From: Acanthosepion pharaonis
Taxonomy: Eukaryota > Mollusca > Cephalopoda > Sepiida > Sepiidae
DNA: 64,000 bases
Direction of reading: 5' to 3'
Assembly (NCBI GenBank): GCA_903632075.3
Contig: CAHIKZ030004549.1
Coordinates: 1,367,001-1,431,000, forward strand
The translations under genes were made by a program, and so were the position numbers. This document shows, one piece after another, positions 43,020-54,931 of the stretch. Numbering within the stretch: position 1 is the first letter of the stretch; each line of letters starts with the position of its first letter. The notes beneath the pieces were generated by a model that worked only from the letters and a program-made list of their open reading frames with translations, was not told the DNA's origin and did not search any database.

Positions 43020-43290
43020 GGTTCCTTGAGGACGTGGTCAATCATGGCTCTCCCCTGTTTTTTCTCCCTTGTAGCTATAACGTTTATCTCATCACAGTCC
43101 CTGTTTTACCATATAAACTTGTTAGGATGTTTCTCTTTAAAACACTTGCCTTCAATATGGCATTTGAGTTTGAAAAAGAAGAAATAAAAGAGAGTATTGC
43201 GCCAGTCTCTCAAGTAGAGAAAAACAACCCCCCCAAAAAACCCAATAATAATAATAATAATAATAATAATACGAACTAATAAGAACATTA
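43020..43290 (-). mobile_element. LINE family D fragment with (ATT)n tail
   Basis: The minus strand reads EKKQGRAMIDHVLKEP, parallel to KWRAMIAYVLKG at 1-62. (AAT)n at 43243-43271 lies on the 5' side in minus orientation. Confidence 0.5.
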
Positions 43291-43954
43291 ATAATTAGGA
43301 AATATTCCTGCGTTGGACCTTTTCGAGAGACGAGAAAATTGCAGTTTTCATCCCAATGCATTATGCAATCATCGGGTTCGGATTTAAAACTGACCGTTGT
43401 AAAATTTAAATATTGATATTTATATTTTTTTTAAAAAATGAAAACATTGACTATTAAATAAACACACACATGTCATCGCTTACATGAGATTGCTTTTATG
43501 TTATCAGTGTCTTCCAGCTTTTCATTATTTCATCAGAGCTAAATTTTATTTTCTGCTTTACTGTATCTCTTCCCTGCCACTTCTATACAATTCAATTTTT
43601 TATGTGCCCAGACTTGTCTACCTGTAATTACACACACACACCTGGGCATGCTCGCAACATGATCCTCTCTCTCCTCATGATGACTGGCCGACGTCACTCA
43701 TCCATCACGCAAATTACCTCAGTTTTGTGGAATTAATCTCGGATACAGTGGGGCCTGAATTAGGGTATTTCATTACACCGACTAAAATATTGTCTATTCT
43801 TTTATTTATTTTGTTGTACAAACAGAAATTAAATTATTGGTGACTCCGAAATAGTTGCATATTTCTCAGCGGGTACATGATACCGGTGTTCCTGATATCA
43901 TAAGAAGAACAAAGAAAATTATTGTATATATTGGTACTATTTGGGCGCGTGGCC

Positions 43955-44400
43955 GAGTTAAAACGTTAGTATTTCGACCATGAGACTAGGTTTCGAATCT
44001 CACCATGGTCGATTTGTCAGGTAGGTAATTTCTTGTTAATATCGTTCTGTGAGAGACAATCCCAGTGTGTGGCACCATTGAGAAGTTCTCGAAAACCCCA
44101 CCCAAGCCTTGTGAGTGTATATGGAACTGTTTGATGGGTTTGCTAGCATGAAGTTACAAGTCATCGTGACCGAGGGTTTGAGTGTATTGTCCTTTTTCAA
44201 AATGCTGATCATGCCAGATTATCTATCTCACAGAGACTGTAACTAAGGTCTTCTCGTTATAGTTGCAATATAAACCACATATGAGCCCTGTGGGTATTAA
44301 AGAAACACAAATGTGCCTGAGCAGACACATGCAAAGGGGATTGGAGTGTACTCGGAACGCAAGTACCTCAGGATTAACATTCACAGTTTCAACATCAAAA
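43955..44400 (+). mobile_element. SINE with tRNA-like head, third type
   Basis: GCGTGGCCGAGTTAAAACG (A box) and GACTAGGTTTCGAATCTCAC (B box) at 43948-44005, then an unrelated body. The 3' boundary is uncertain; LINE A begins at 44425. Confidence 0.5.
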
Positions 44401-44424
44401 CATAACAAAAAAAAACGTATTTTT

Positions 44425-45200
44425 TAGAGGCAATTCACCCCAAGCAAGGCGGGAGTGCCACTAGCACGCAAAGGGTTACAGAGGATTGGGAACAAGAGTA
44501 AAGAGGCGTGTTTGAGGAAAGGATACAGGGAAAGACGGGGAACAAGCTCAGGGTGTTAGATATCGATTGACATTACACTTGAATATTTGAAGATTATAGT
44601 CATCAGGAAAGCAAGTAAGGGGAAGTGCATAAGAAGAAGCTGTTTGAGAAGAAGAGATGGTTACATATAACCGTTTTGACAGTGAAAGGGGTGGAACCGA
44701 GATGCCAGCCTGGTAGCTCGTTTAAATTTATGTAGTCCGGGAACCAGCGAAAGTAGCTCGTCGGAACAATTGCCGTGAAAATATTTGTAGAAGAGACAGA
44801 GGGAGGCCACAGTACGTCTGTGGGATAGCGATTGTAGACTAGATGCCTTGATCAGGACCTATCATATTGTATATTCTTCTCTGGATTTTGCCAAGGACCT
44901 CGAGACGTACAGCGGGAGCACCAGGCCATATATGACAACAACATTCGATGCAAGGATGAATGGTTGATTTATAGATTTGAAGGATGGACTCAGACGAGAC
45001 ATACTTTCTGGCACGACAGAGAGAGCCAACTTTTCTTGCGTTAGATGAAGCTAATGATTCAATGTATTCATTCCACCTCATGTCAGGGGACAGCGTGAGG
45101 CCAAGCAGGAGTAACGAGTCGTTATAAAATCAGGAAGACTGATAGGGAAGAGAAAGGGGTTCAAAAGAAACTTTCGACCTCCTGATAAAATTTATCTCAG
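44425..45200 (-). pseudogene. LINE family A, longest copy
   Basis: The minus strand 45081-44839 reads MRWNEYIESLASSNARKVGS, LCRARKYVSSESILQIYKST, IHPCIECCCHIWPGAPAV and LEVLGKIQRRIYNMIGPDQG, the C-terminal region after the RT domain in many LINEs. Further frames reach the family 3' end at 44440 (CACCCCAAGCAAGGCGGG, +). GC content is higher here than in the other copies, suggesting less decay. Confidence 0.75.
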
Positions 45201-45659
45201 AGGACCTGTTTCCCACCTTCCCAGGGGTCGAATCCAAGTAAAAATATTTCAAACGACTTAAAGGAAATAAGCCTTGGGGGGATATTTTTCTTTTCCTCTG
45301 GTTGCATGTAACACATCACTATGAAGCTGTTGAATCGATCCCTTGATCGCCGTTGTCACATCAGTCTGTGACTGCTGATCCACTCTCCCGGTTGTATGTC
45401 GAGGGTCCAGTGGTAGTATCTTCTACTTTGGAAATCATTGGATTGATATTTTCAAGCTAGTTTCTCCAGCATTCCCCTCCAAGTTGGCTTAGGAAACATT
45501 AGAAAAGGGTGTCATACACCAACACCGGTGTTGAAAAGATTTATACATATATTTCTTTCTCTGCAAGGTACTACACAATCTTTCTATCCACATCTCATAC
45601 GTTTGGTTTTATACCTGACTACTAAGGTGAGGTTGCACTCATAAACAAAGACTTTTGTT

Positions 45660-46170
45660 ATCATTTTATACACCCTTGTGCAAATTAATTGAAACAACCG
45701 CTTTAGTTTCCTTTCTTTCAGCATTCGGTCAGTGTTAGACCAACTGGAGTGACAGGGTGTAATCGATTTCTATTTTTTCTCAGATTAGGTCATTTGCAGT
45801 GGTGTGCAGAAATATGAATCTCTTTCGGGGTATATGATGAAATTTGTTTGGCTTTGGAAAAATATTGTGTCATCCGTGATTGCATCAGATTTTTTTCTCG
45901 TCAGGACACTATTGTCTCGACTGTCGATTAGTTGTCCTACGGCCATTATCTGCAATGGTCGTTACTCCAAGAAATCGTACGAAAATTGTAACGATGCATG
46001 GACATACTGGCAAGCCTTATCAGTGAGCAAATCAAAGTATTATATACTGGTCTGGAAACTTTCCTGATTTAAATCCAATCGAGAATCTGTGGTCAATCTG
46101 CAAGGAACTACTTCGTTGAATGGACATACAAACTAAGTATTAACATGTGGTTTGGGCCATGTTTCATTGG
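45660..46170 (+). mobile_element. Tc1-like element, internally deleted
   Basis: Left end TACACCCTTGTGCAAATTAA (45669-). An HTH fragment TPRNRTKIVTMHGH (about 45963-46004) is joined after a short gap to a catalytic C-terminal fragment FPDLNPIENLWSICKELLR (46063-46119). The first two DDE acids are missing. The right TIR was not found. Confidence 0.6.
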
Positions 46171-46194
46171 AAAAAATACGAAAAAAAAGTAAAT

Positions 46195-46553
46195 TATAAC
46201 GGAATTATCTGTCTATATTTCTGAGATGAGGTATTATGTAGACTATTTACATTGTTCGGACTATCGCCCTCATCTTTGTTGCCATATTTATCACAACGTT
46301 TCGGCCGTTGTACACTCCGGTCTTCTTCAGATGGTTGGAATGTCGAACTGAACCCTTCATTTTGCTCGCTGGGGTAGACTGTTCTAGTTCCGCGTGCCAT
46401 GTCTAATGGTTGTCAGTTATCAGTTATCTCCTGCTTAATTCCCATCTCCGACTTCTCAACCGACTTAACCAGGTATTGAACTCACAACTCTTTGGGTCCT
46501 GTCACTGGATCTAACTAACGCCTTTATCCACTGTGAGTTCAATACCTGGTTAA
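46195..46553 (-). mobile_element. Penelope-like element B, 3' region only
   Basis: Aligned with 21165-21405: GTGAGTTCAATACCTGGTTA (tRNA-like), GAACTAGAACAGTCTACCCC and CCAACCATCTGAAGAAGACC. The hammerhead-like core CTGAAGAAGACCG...CGGCCGAAACG and one 96-bp tail unit follow. The 5' part carries an exact 21-bp inverted repeat (46465-46485 and 46533-46553, TTAACCAGGTATTGAACTCAC on the left, i.e. 5'-TTAACCAGGTATTGAACTC). Confidence 0.65.
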
Positions 46554-46739
46554 GCTGTCAACCCATGAGACGAAGAGCACCTCGAAAATTCATAATTGTG
46601 TGTGTGTGTGTGGGGGGGGGAACTATTTTGTACTTGAAAGTTTGCTTCATCCATCGGTGTTATTGTCCGCTCTGTATATATACATATAGTTTCCGTGGAA
46701 ATAAACCGGAAGCATTATTTTCCGAGCTCTCTTCATGTG

Positions 46740-47170
46740 TGTGTGCGTGAGTATGTGCGTGTGTGTGTCGAAGTTAGCTCCTCCTTAGTTCCTTAACCCT
46801 TTTACCAGGGGTCTCTTTTCCCTGGCTATAAATACTCGCTGACCCTTCGCCTCTACCTCTTTTTGCCTCAGGCCTTCGGCATTATACCACCTCGCAGATG
46901 TGAACGCTCACAGATACAGCGTTTCCCAAATGCTGGGAACACGCTAAGAACAATGTACGGACGCACGAACACTCATCACAACACAACGCACACATATAAT
47001 ATTCTCCACACACACTCTGTCCATGTAACTGTCCATGTAACTTGTAACCTTTCTTGTTATTAATACACATATTTGTTTATTTATCGGTCTTCTGTTTGTT
47101 TTTCTTTGCCTTCTTTGGACTTAATTAAAGTCTAACTTTCTCATGTAGTTGGACCGGCTAGCAGGGAAAT
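46740..47170 (+). promoter_or_regulatory. LTR-like or promoter-like segment
   Basis: TATAAATA at 46827-46834 lies in a C/T-rich context (GGCTATAAATACTCGCTGAC), followed by GC-richer sequence and an ATTAAAG polyadenylation-like motif near 47125. The layout resembles U3-R-U5 of a solo LTR. No target duplication or coding sequence was found. Confidence 0.3.
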
Positions 47171-47404
47171 CTTAACTCACGTGTATTCATCTACATGTAC
47201 TACTCAACATCGCCAGCACGGTCCTCTACATGTGTAAGGTCCAGTCTCAAACATGGAATAAGAATTTGACATTCTGTGATGCGTAGTAAACGTTAGATAT
47301 CATAATTTGTTTAGTCTTCCTTTTTAATCTAATGTCTCTTCATATTTCCGTGAATTGCCATAACTTCTTGTGAAAGATAGTGCAATAATTTCCCGTTGCC
47401 TTCT

Positions 47405-47645
47405 CGATGGTTTGAATTCCATTTTTTACTTCTCTTTGTCCAAGGCTAGAGAAATCAGTCTTCTCTGCTATAAAACCCATAGCTTCGGTGGGTGGATGTA
47501 GGAATAAAAAGGATTAAAATAAATGCTTTTCTCCAAAAACATTAATGCGAAGGTGATCGCAACAGACTTGCCCGAAATTTGAACTCTGTTCTCCGACTCC
47601 ACTAATCCGTTTTGGATAACTGTTATATTATCCACACATCCACCT
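47405..47645 (-). mobile_element. tRNA-derived SINE
   Basis: Minus-strand head at 47640-47575: GGTGGATGTGTGGATAATAT and AGTTCAAATTTCGGGC; the body has GCTATGGGTTTTATAGCAG. Same family as 61340-61625. Confidence 0.6.
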
Positions 47646-47679
47646 ATCATCATCGTCGTACAATAATCCTTTCACGAAG

Positions 47680-47768
47680 ACATCTGGTCTCGCAGATCAT
47701 TACCACTGAGTTGTGAGTTCGATTGCACGTTAAACTAATCAGCTGGGTAAATAAATAAATTACCTACA

Positions 47769-47803
<35 letters not shown>
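47680..47803 (+). repeat. tRNA-like fragment followed by (CA)n
   Basis: GAGTTGTGAGTTCGATTGCACG (B box, 47709-47730) suggests a SINE head. (CA)n occupies 47769-47803. Confidence 0.4.
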
Positions 47804-47806
<3 letters not shown>

Positions 47807-48339
47807 CACCACCACCATCATCACCATCATCATTATTTGCCCCTGAGCACTAACTGTTTTTTCAGTGCGTTAAATAAACAGGAACAGACTAAGTACTTTC
47901 ACTGGTTTTCCTTTCTTCTTCCTCGCATACTTTAGAGGGTGCTTTTTTCGTTTATTCATAACGGAAAAGTTTTACACAGCAGCGTATATTAATTTGTAGG
48001 CGGCTTACTATTTAGCCGTATTTAAAAAACATGTTTCGTCCGTTGCAAATGATTGTGAATGAACAGCCTATGATTATGAATGAAAAAAAAAACTATAATT
48101 ATGAATGAAAAATCTGACACAATGTTTACACCGGTTTACTACATACAGATATTTACTCGAAGGTCTAATGAGAGGAAATTGAGGTGGTAGGAAGGGGTCG
48201 GGGCTATAAAAAGTCATGCTTAAAGCATCAGTTGTTATCTAATTACCGAAGTTAAGCAGAATCGAAGCTTATCAATATTAAGATGAGTAACCAATCAGAA
48301 ACATTAAGCAACTTATCGTCTTGTGTGTCTTAATAATTC

Positions 48340-48600
48340 TATTATGTACCGAGTTCCTTCAGGAAGTGGACAATCATGGCTCTCCACTATTTTCTCTCCT
48401 TTGTAGCTCTAAAAAGAACTTTGTCTCATCGCAGTCCCTGTTTTACCATATAAACTCGTTAGGATGTTCCTCTTTAAACCTCTTGCCTTCAATATGGGAT
48501 CTGAGTTTGAAAATAAGAAATAAAAGACAGTATTGCGCCAATTTCTCAAGCAGAAAAAAAAACAATAAGACGAACTTATAAAAACACCCATTAATAATTA
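48340..48600 (-). mobile_element. LINE family D fragment
   Basis: GTTCCTTCAGGAAGTGGACA, TGTTTTACCATATAAACTCG and TTGCCTTCAATATGGGATCT parallel 43020-43210. Confidence 0.55.
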
Positions 48601-48959
48601 GGAATTATTTGTTCCTGCTTTGGATTTGGTCGAGGGACGAAACAGTTGCAGATTTCATACCGATACCAGGAGACGGGATTCGGGCCTAAGGTTTGAAGGA
48701 AGTGGCATTTAGACAGATTCTTCTCGTGAGCCGCTACTTCCACGGGGATGCTTTCTTGATCACTACAGTCTTAACGTCTAGGATCAACCGTTATATATCC
48801 TACATATCCTCATAATCTGCATTTCTTAGTCAGATTCGGACCGATGTTTAAAATTGCCTTCAAAACCATTACTGTCAATTTCACGATAAAAACTGGTCTT
48901 CAGATGTCGGCTCTGGAATTTCCTGAAGTCTTATAAAGGTGATTTTAAAAGTTGCTCTA

Positions 48960-49204
48960 TATCTGACTTTATATGTATGTATATATGTACATAAGTATTA
49001 TAGAGGCTTTTTTTGTATACGTATACCTGTACACACATATTCATACAGGCCACTATTCACGTACACACCCAGATATACATATGTGCGCCTTAATATACAC
49101 ACGCTCACACGTTCATGAAACTATACAATATATCTATAAGAGTCATATTTTATATATACACATATGCATGCATGGACACACACATACACACACATACACA
49201 TACA

Positions 49205-49235
<31 letters not shown>

Positions 49236-49240
49236 TAGAA
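48960..49240. repeat. (CA)n/(CATA)n-rich microsatellite region
   Basis: ATGTATATATG motifs, then CACACATA-type repeats ending in (CATA)n at about 49198-49234. Confidence 0.8.
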
Positions 49241-49439
49241 CCACTGGGGTCTATATATTTTTAAATCAGCCGAGTCCAGTTAGGTCCCTGTTCTTCTCTC
49301 CGTCAATTCGTATTGTGACATTATTGTTTTTGTGATTGTTATAAAATAAGATAAGACATAACTCGGCTGATTTACAGGCAAATAAACTAACATACTCAAG
49401 AGCGAGAGCCGGATGTGAACGGGACAAGGGCCTGTCACA

Positions 49440-49860
49440 AAATGACCATTATCTTCGTTACGCATGTTCCCGACGTACGAGTTCCGGTCGAAAAATAAAA
49501 TAATATTTTAAAGTGTTCTATTTTTCGACCAATAAAAATGCTTCCCTCCTAATTATACTCGCGTCGTTTTACGAGCCTGTCAAACCATAAAAAACGCCAT
49601 AAAAGGGGTCACACGGAAGTACAACGGGCAGTCAACAGGAGGCCAGGGAAGAGACCTGTCACGGTCAGACTGAGCGGTCAGCAGCAGCCAGCAACAGTAG
49701 CGCCACGCCAACCAACGAGAACTACTATGAGTGATCAACCCAGATCTTCAGCTGGTCTATGAACTATACCACAAGGCAGCTGTCCCAAAACCACGCGTTC
49801 CTATTGAAATAAATCACGTAAATCTATTTCTACTGTTGTCGTATTTCTTTCTTGCAACCA
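49440..49860 (+). promoter_or_regulatory. Candidate solo LTR
   Basis: A TATA-like CATAAAAGG (49598-49607) lies in the sequence GCCATAAAAGGGGTCACACG. About 200 bp of GC-richer sequence (GGTCAGCAGCAGCCAGCAAC) and AATAAA (49808-49813) follow, 25-45 nt before ATTTCTTTCTTGCAACCA. This is a U3-R-U5 order. Candidate start TGTCACAAAATGACC (49433) and end near CAACCA (49860); no flanking duplication verified. Confidence 0.4.
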
Positions 49861-50042
49861 TACGCTTGTCTATAACATGATGAACGGTGAAATAATGTAT
49901 GGCTCCCGTCTTAGGGTCATCAACAGTAAATCTAAAACCGGGGTCAGCGAGCGGCACCGTTGAATAGGCTGAAAACTACAGCCAAGTAAGTGAAATTGTT
50001 TGGAAGCTGTCGATAGTTGTGCTAAAATCCTGACATTGTTAA

Positions 50043-50343
50043 CCCCTTCCCCGCCAATTATTTTGGGAAAAACGTTTCATTTTCAGACGAATCTTTTTAA
50101 TATGTTTTTAACTCGGAAAATGAGGTACCTTGAAGTACCCGAGCAGAGGATAACACTTCTATCAGACGTATGAGTTGACAACTGGATTCGTTTCAATCTC
50201 AGAAGGGCATAAATGATTGGCGTATAAACACGTCCATAGCTGGTTTTTGAACGTTATATATTTGAACGTTGTATTTAGTCGTCCGTGTCTGAAAAGGACA
50301 TTTTCGGTAAAAACGTATATACCCGTGTACCTCAGGGAAGCGG
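50043..50343. mobile_element. piggyBac-like MITE, copy 2 (301 bp)
   Basis: TTAA flanks at 50039-50042 and 50344-50347; tips CCCCTTCCCCGCC and GGGAAGCGG. Its interior is collinear with 31383-31680. Less decayed at its ends than copy 1. Confidence 0.8.
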
Positions 50344-50731
50344 TTAAAAAACGAGGGTCAGTATGAACCATTAGTCGCTCTAACAGACCGGTGTGTTCAG
50401 AAAACGAATAGCCACAATACATTTTAATTTCTTATATAAATAAGATTTATTAAGGACTATTGTCTTAAGAAAAAAAAAAATCGATGAATAATGATTTTTT
50501 ACAAGAATTTTTTTCACTTTTTAAAAATTTTAATTATAATAATTTGTCATAATATTTTTTTTAAATCTTTTAAAATTATACATTAGTTTAATCTCTGTTA
50601 TTAAGTGAAAAAATTATTTACTAATCAAAAATTGAAAAAGCTTAATGGTAATCATTTGCAACAAGATTTTTAAAATAACTTAAATTTTTTATGTATATAA
50701 AATATTATGTAACGTGCCCATTTTTGAAAGT

Positions 50732-51532
50732 ATGGTAGACCATACACGATATTATCAGAAAATAAGAGCGATAACTATAATATATTTAAAGTTAACATTC
50801 CTAAAATTAGATTACAGAGAATATTTTCCAACATTTTTAAGATTATTGAGTACTTAAAAAATTTTATAAAAAAAGGTGCTCACTCGTCATTTTCTTAAAT
50901 TATGTTTTAACAGATCAAGTCTCCGGAGAACGACAATAAATCTGTCAAAACCTTTATCAGCACACGTTATGTGATTGACGAGCGGTGACAAGCACGTAAT
51001 CATCGCTATTGTTTGTTTAAAAATCCATGTCTCTGTTATTTTAAACTGAAAGTAAATAATGTTTTTTGAAATCAGATTAATTATTCTTTAAATCAGCTAA
51101 TATTCCTCGAATAAAGTTTCAGAAAATTATATTTTATTTCTGGAAGATTTTTAAACGCGAGAATTAACTTTTGTTTATGAATGTGTCAAAATTGCCGATT
51201 TTAATGACTTTATTGAAAGTAACCAAAAACTCGATTCCAATCAATATAATTTTTATTTGAAACAGATCAGAGTATTTTGCTTGCTGGAAATAGTAAATTT
51301 AATCATTTAGCTTTCAATTAAAGCTTATGGAATTAACACATTAATTCCATCTATATTTTACGCGCGTGCGAGTTTCCTCCTTTCCTTTCACACTCGTGCG
51401 TGTGTGCGCGCGGTTTGCACCCCTTCCTTCCTCTCACAGCTAGACGTAGCAGTAACCTGGAGGAAGAACTTCGCTAGCTCCTACTGATGAAGTCAGACTA
51501 ACAGATTTTGAATATCGTGTATGGTCTACCAT
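50732..51532. mobile_element. Element with exact 22-bp TIRs, 801 bp
   Basis: ATGGTAGACCATACACGATA plus TT (50732-50753) is the exact reverse complement of 51511-51532 (AATATCGTGTATGGTCTACC plus AT). The left half is very AT-rich; the right end (51360-51490) is GC-rich with (CG/TG) alternation. No transposase. The superfamily is undetermined. Confidence 0.6.
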
Positions 51533-51716
51533 TTTCCCGCGCGTTTCGTGGCGTCTCAAACGGCCAGCGTTTGCAAGCCAGTTGCTTCCCGATCTTCAAC
51601 CTGACTAGACGGGCAACTCATTTATTCCGTGCCCTTAACCCATATGCGGGCCGGAATATCTTATTTCAACAATGGCGACCTCACACTTTACCAAGACTTC
51701 TTCTCGTCTTGATGCT

Positions 51717-52032
51717 ACCCGCAGGTCAGACCTTCTCCGTTTTCGACCAGAAGACGTTCGAGACACACGACAGTCGTGAGCAAAACTTCGTATTCAACAA
51801 GTGGCTTATTTTTATCCCTCGTCAGTCAAACTTGAAATACAGACAGGGATATCTTATTGACGAACAAACTTGCTACCCGCAGGTTAGACCTTCTCCGTTT
51901 TCGACTAGAAGACGTTCGAGACACACGACACAGTCGTGGGAAAAACTTCGTATTCAACAGGTGACTTACATTTATCCCTCGTCAGTCAATAGTAAATACA
52001 GACAGGGATATCTTACTGACGAACAGATATTC
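51717..52032 (+). repeat. 158-bp tandem repeat, two copies
   Basis: ACCCGCAGGTCAGACCTTCT at 51717 recurs as ACCCGCAGGTTAGACCTTCT at 51875. The units share CGTTCGAGACACACGACA and TATCCCTCGTCAGTCAA and differ by small indels. A 187-codon frame (51508-52071) runs through both but has no recognisable domain. Confidence 0.8.
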
Positions 52033-52890
52033 TTCGTCCTTTCTGTACTCGCCATAATTAACTTCTCATAGACGATGCAACCAACCGCAACTAGCTCTTC
52101 GTCCCTTTTGGCTAGACGTCCACAGCATTCCGTTAAAATTCTCAACAGTTAATTCAAGACCTGACCGAACTCTGAGACCCTACTTTGAACCTGAACACAA
52201 AAGAAAAAAAAAGAAAAAACACAAAATCACATACACTCTCAATTCATTGGACTCTAATCTGCTTTGAACCAGTACCTTAAAAATATGCATAACATCACTC
52301 ACAACGCCAAAAATCCACAGTGAGTACTCCTTTCTATCTGTGCGCACATACACCTCGTGTTTAACGCGTTCCCTTTTCCAGAACCTTATAAAACTCTTTT
52401 TCCCGCCTTGTTCATCTTGCATTTCTATTTAGGCGCAGAACTTTTCCTTGATCTCGTACCACGAGATAATCTACTTGTTTCCATCTAATTAAAGTTACAC
52501 ATGTTTTACAAACAGATGTCTTTGTCATTTTATTCCGGCTATCTCTTTGATGTTTATTAATTTATGCACTTGTTGATTGACCCCTTTCCTCTCACTGTTC
52601 ATTCACGCATTATTATATTTTTTTACACATTGCTTGTGGACTCGGTAGTTTAGTGCGGTGTCTGGCACAAGGCCACTTTGTAATACACCAGCACTGCACG
52701 CTGCCGGGTCCGCAACAAGCTAAAAAGAAAGCTTCAAAATGCTTTTTCATTTAAAAAAAAATTTATTTTAAACCTTAGGTATCGAAAATTAGTGGAGGTA
52801 CCTACTATCATAGTATTAACTAACTACGTGTATATCTAAATTAATTTATAAATACATTAATATTAATTTATATATATTTAAATTAATTGA
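52033..52890. other. No recognisable feature
   Basis: Mixed-composition sequence becoming AT-rich after 52740. It may include the 3' part of an LTR-like unit with the preceding tandem repeat, but nothing definite. Confidence 0.4.
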
Positions 52891-52894
52891 TATA

Positions 52895-53380
52895 TACGAA
52901 GTTTGATCAAAAAGTATCAGGACTGGTGCTATAAAAAACAATGTGGACTGATGTATACTGTACATTTGCTGTTAAAGCGTTTTTTTTTTAAACTGGTATA
53001 TCTGTAATTGCAACACAGAGTGCTTTTCATACTCATTTAATGTTACGTTGGAATGATGCTGTTCCGGATAGAAAATCGATACTGCTATGGGTTGAAGAGT
53101 TCAGGGCCACAAGTTCCAGGGCTTAATAAGAAAGCCATCCTGAAGACCTCGAAGCGTTCGAACTTCAGGGTGATAGAAAACTCTAGAAATCGTCTACAGC
53201 AGTATGCGGCGAATAGAGGCCATCATTTGGAGGATGCCATTTTAAAAACGAAATGAATAAAAACTGTAGCCCTTTGTTTAAACAACAGTGAAATAAATAT
53301 TTTAAAAGCCGTTACCTTGGACTTTTTGTCAACCTGTAAAATGTGGAAAGTATTTGTGCCGCACCCTATATAAGTATAAT
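52895..53380 (+). mobile_element. mariner/IS630-like transposon, internally deleted
   Basis: The N-terminal fragment near 53045-53105 reads TLRWNDAVPDRKSILLWVEE then FRATS, like the first HTH of these transposases. It is followed almost directly by a C-terminal fragment NFRVIENSRNRLQQYAANRG and HHLEDAILKTK with TGA (53256). The catalytic core is missing. The downstream end GTGCCGCACCCTATAT (53357-) is TIR-like. Confidence 0.5.
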
Positions 53381-53435
53381 GTTATTTCTAAATAAGAAAT
53401 GAATTTGTATTTATTAATCCGACTGATTTTATAAC

Positions 53436-53826
53436 TTTAAACGTTATTTTTAGTGGATATTCATATTTAAATAGACGTTCCGTTTTTTTTATTAAACGGT
53501 ATCCGACGTGCTGTAACCGACTCGGCCACGAAGAAGCTTTACCGATCAAGCAAGGCTGAATAGTGTCTTTAAGCGTCAATAGACTCTCGAAATTTTTATA
53601 TCTGCTCCGTTTCGTATCCAAAGACAAACAAAGCGATTTCTAAAGAACTATGTCGATTAAGGAACTTCTGCACAGGGGTCGCAGGTTCGGATCCTGCCAG
53701 AGAGCGCAAATTTTTATTTAATAAGATTTTTGAATATTTGGGTTAATAGACTAAAATGAGTAAATATACTTTTTATAAATAAACTGAACGTCTACTCAAA
53801 TATGGGCAACCACTAAAAATAACGTT
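53436..53826. mobile_element. Head-to-head SINE fold-back 1 (family S)
   Basis: AAACGTTATTTTTAGTGG (about 53437-53454) and CCACTAAAAATAACGTTT (about 53811-53828) are exact inverted SINE tails. A minus-strand A-box region (AACCGACTCGGCCACGAAG, 53516-) and a plus-strand B-box region (GCAGGTTCGGATCCTGCC, 53682-53699) lie between them. Confidence 0.65.
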
Positions 53827-53929
53827 TATAGTGATAAGTCAGTTATGAGCCATGCGTGATACACGCTTAGGGGATCATGTATCTTTCAATACATGACTGA
53901 CGAGGCAGATTTTTTTCCCGCAGTAGGTT

Positions 53930-54131
53930 ACCATTTCTTTCTGCGGTAGACTAGTTGCTATCCAAGGCTATAGAACACGACCTGTTCTGCTATTTTTACC
54001 CATAGCTGGGGTGGGGAGAAGAGAATTTATACTTTTACCATTAGCACGTAAGTGAATGTAATCGATTCGACTGGAATTCGAACTCGACTCTCCGATTCCT
54101 CAATCCGAGTCGCTATCCATTACACCACCGT
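53930..54131 (-). mobile_element. tRNA-derived SINE
   Basis: Minus-strand head, best preserved of its family: GGTGGTGTAATGGATAGCGA, then AGTCGAGTTCGAATTCCAGT (B box). The body GCTATAGAAC...CATAGCTGGG is shared with 4553-4680 and 7793-7922. A-rich runs follow. Confidence 0.7.
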
Positions 54132-54684
54132 AAAAAAAAAATAAAGCAATATAATAAAATAAAAAAAAAAAAAAGTTTTTAATTTTTTTAAAAAAAGTGC
54201 TCGTTAAAATGAATAATGTAGAAAACGTTTGTTTTTCTTTATTAATAAACACGGTAGAAATATTTTCGGCATTATATGACCTGGAATTTCAATATTATAC
54301 TTTTTTTCCATTGTTCGCGTAATTTCAGATTTTGTGGGATGAGGGTACAATTTAGTAGTCAGAACACGAAACAATAAAAACTATTTATTGGTTACTTATT
54401 ACAAACAGACTCATAAGGGATAAATATGTACTAATTCGTCAGAAAAGTCAACAAACACCTCTTCCTCACGTTTGCCTGACTAATTGCTAAAAATAGAAAT
54501 TTTGGTAATTGTACACGTGGTTCAGTGTTGTCTCGTCAATACACTGAGTCTTTCTTTTCCAAATTTCTGAGGCTCCACGAGACAGAAAAAAAACCCTTCC
54601 TCTCTCCCCCCTACTGAGATTTATAAAACGAATTAGAACATTAACCTTCTTCTTTTACACTAGATGACACTTCACACGTCCTAT

Positions 54685-54686
54685 AT

Positions 54687-54750
<64 letters not shown>

Positions 54751-54752
54751 TC
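54685..54752. repeat. (TA)n with (CA)n end
   Basis: Alternating TA from about 54687 to 54740, then CACACACA. Confidence 0.9.
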
Positions 54753-54931
54753 CATATGAAATGAGAATGAATCAAATATAAATTCAAAGGTTTATAACAT
54801 TAATTTAAAAAAGGGCTCAATACAATTCAATAGTAGAGCAAAAAAAGAGTGGTTTATACATGTTTGAACGTAACATCCTATAATAAAGTATATATATATA
54901 TATATTAAGAAATGGACAAAGTCCGACAATT

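Noticed and set aside
43034..43279. 81-codon frame ending in poly-Asn
   Set aside because: It is antisense to a LINE D fragment and ends in an (AAT)n microsatellite.
51717..52032. Tandem retrozyme (158-bp units with CTGACGA on the minus strand)
   Set aside because: Although CTGACGA occurs in each unit, no GAAA follows in a pairing context, so the hammerhead core is not supported.
51508..52071. 187-codon open frame
   Set aside because: It runs through a 158-bp tandem repeat, has no recognised domain, and the repeat units differ by indels that shift the amino-acid pattern.
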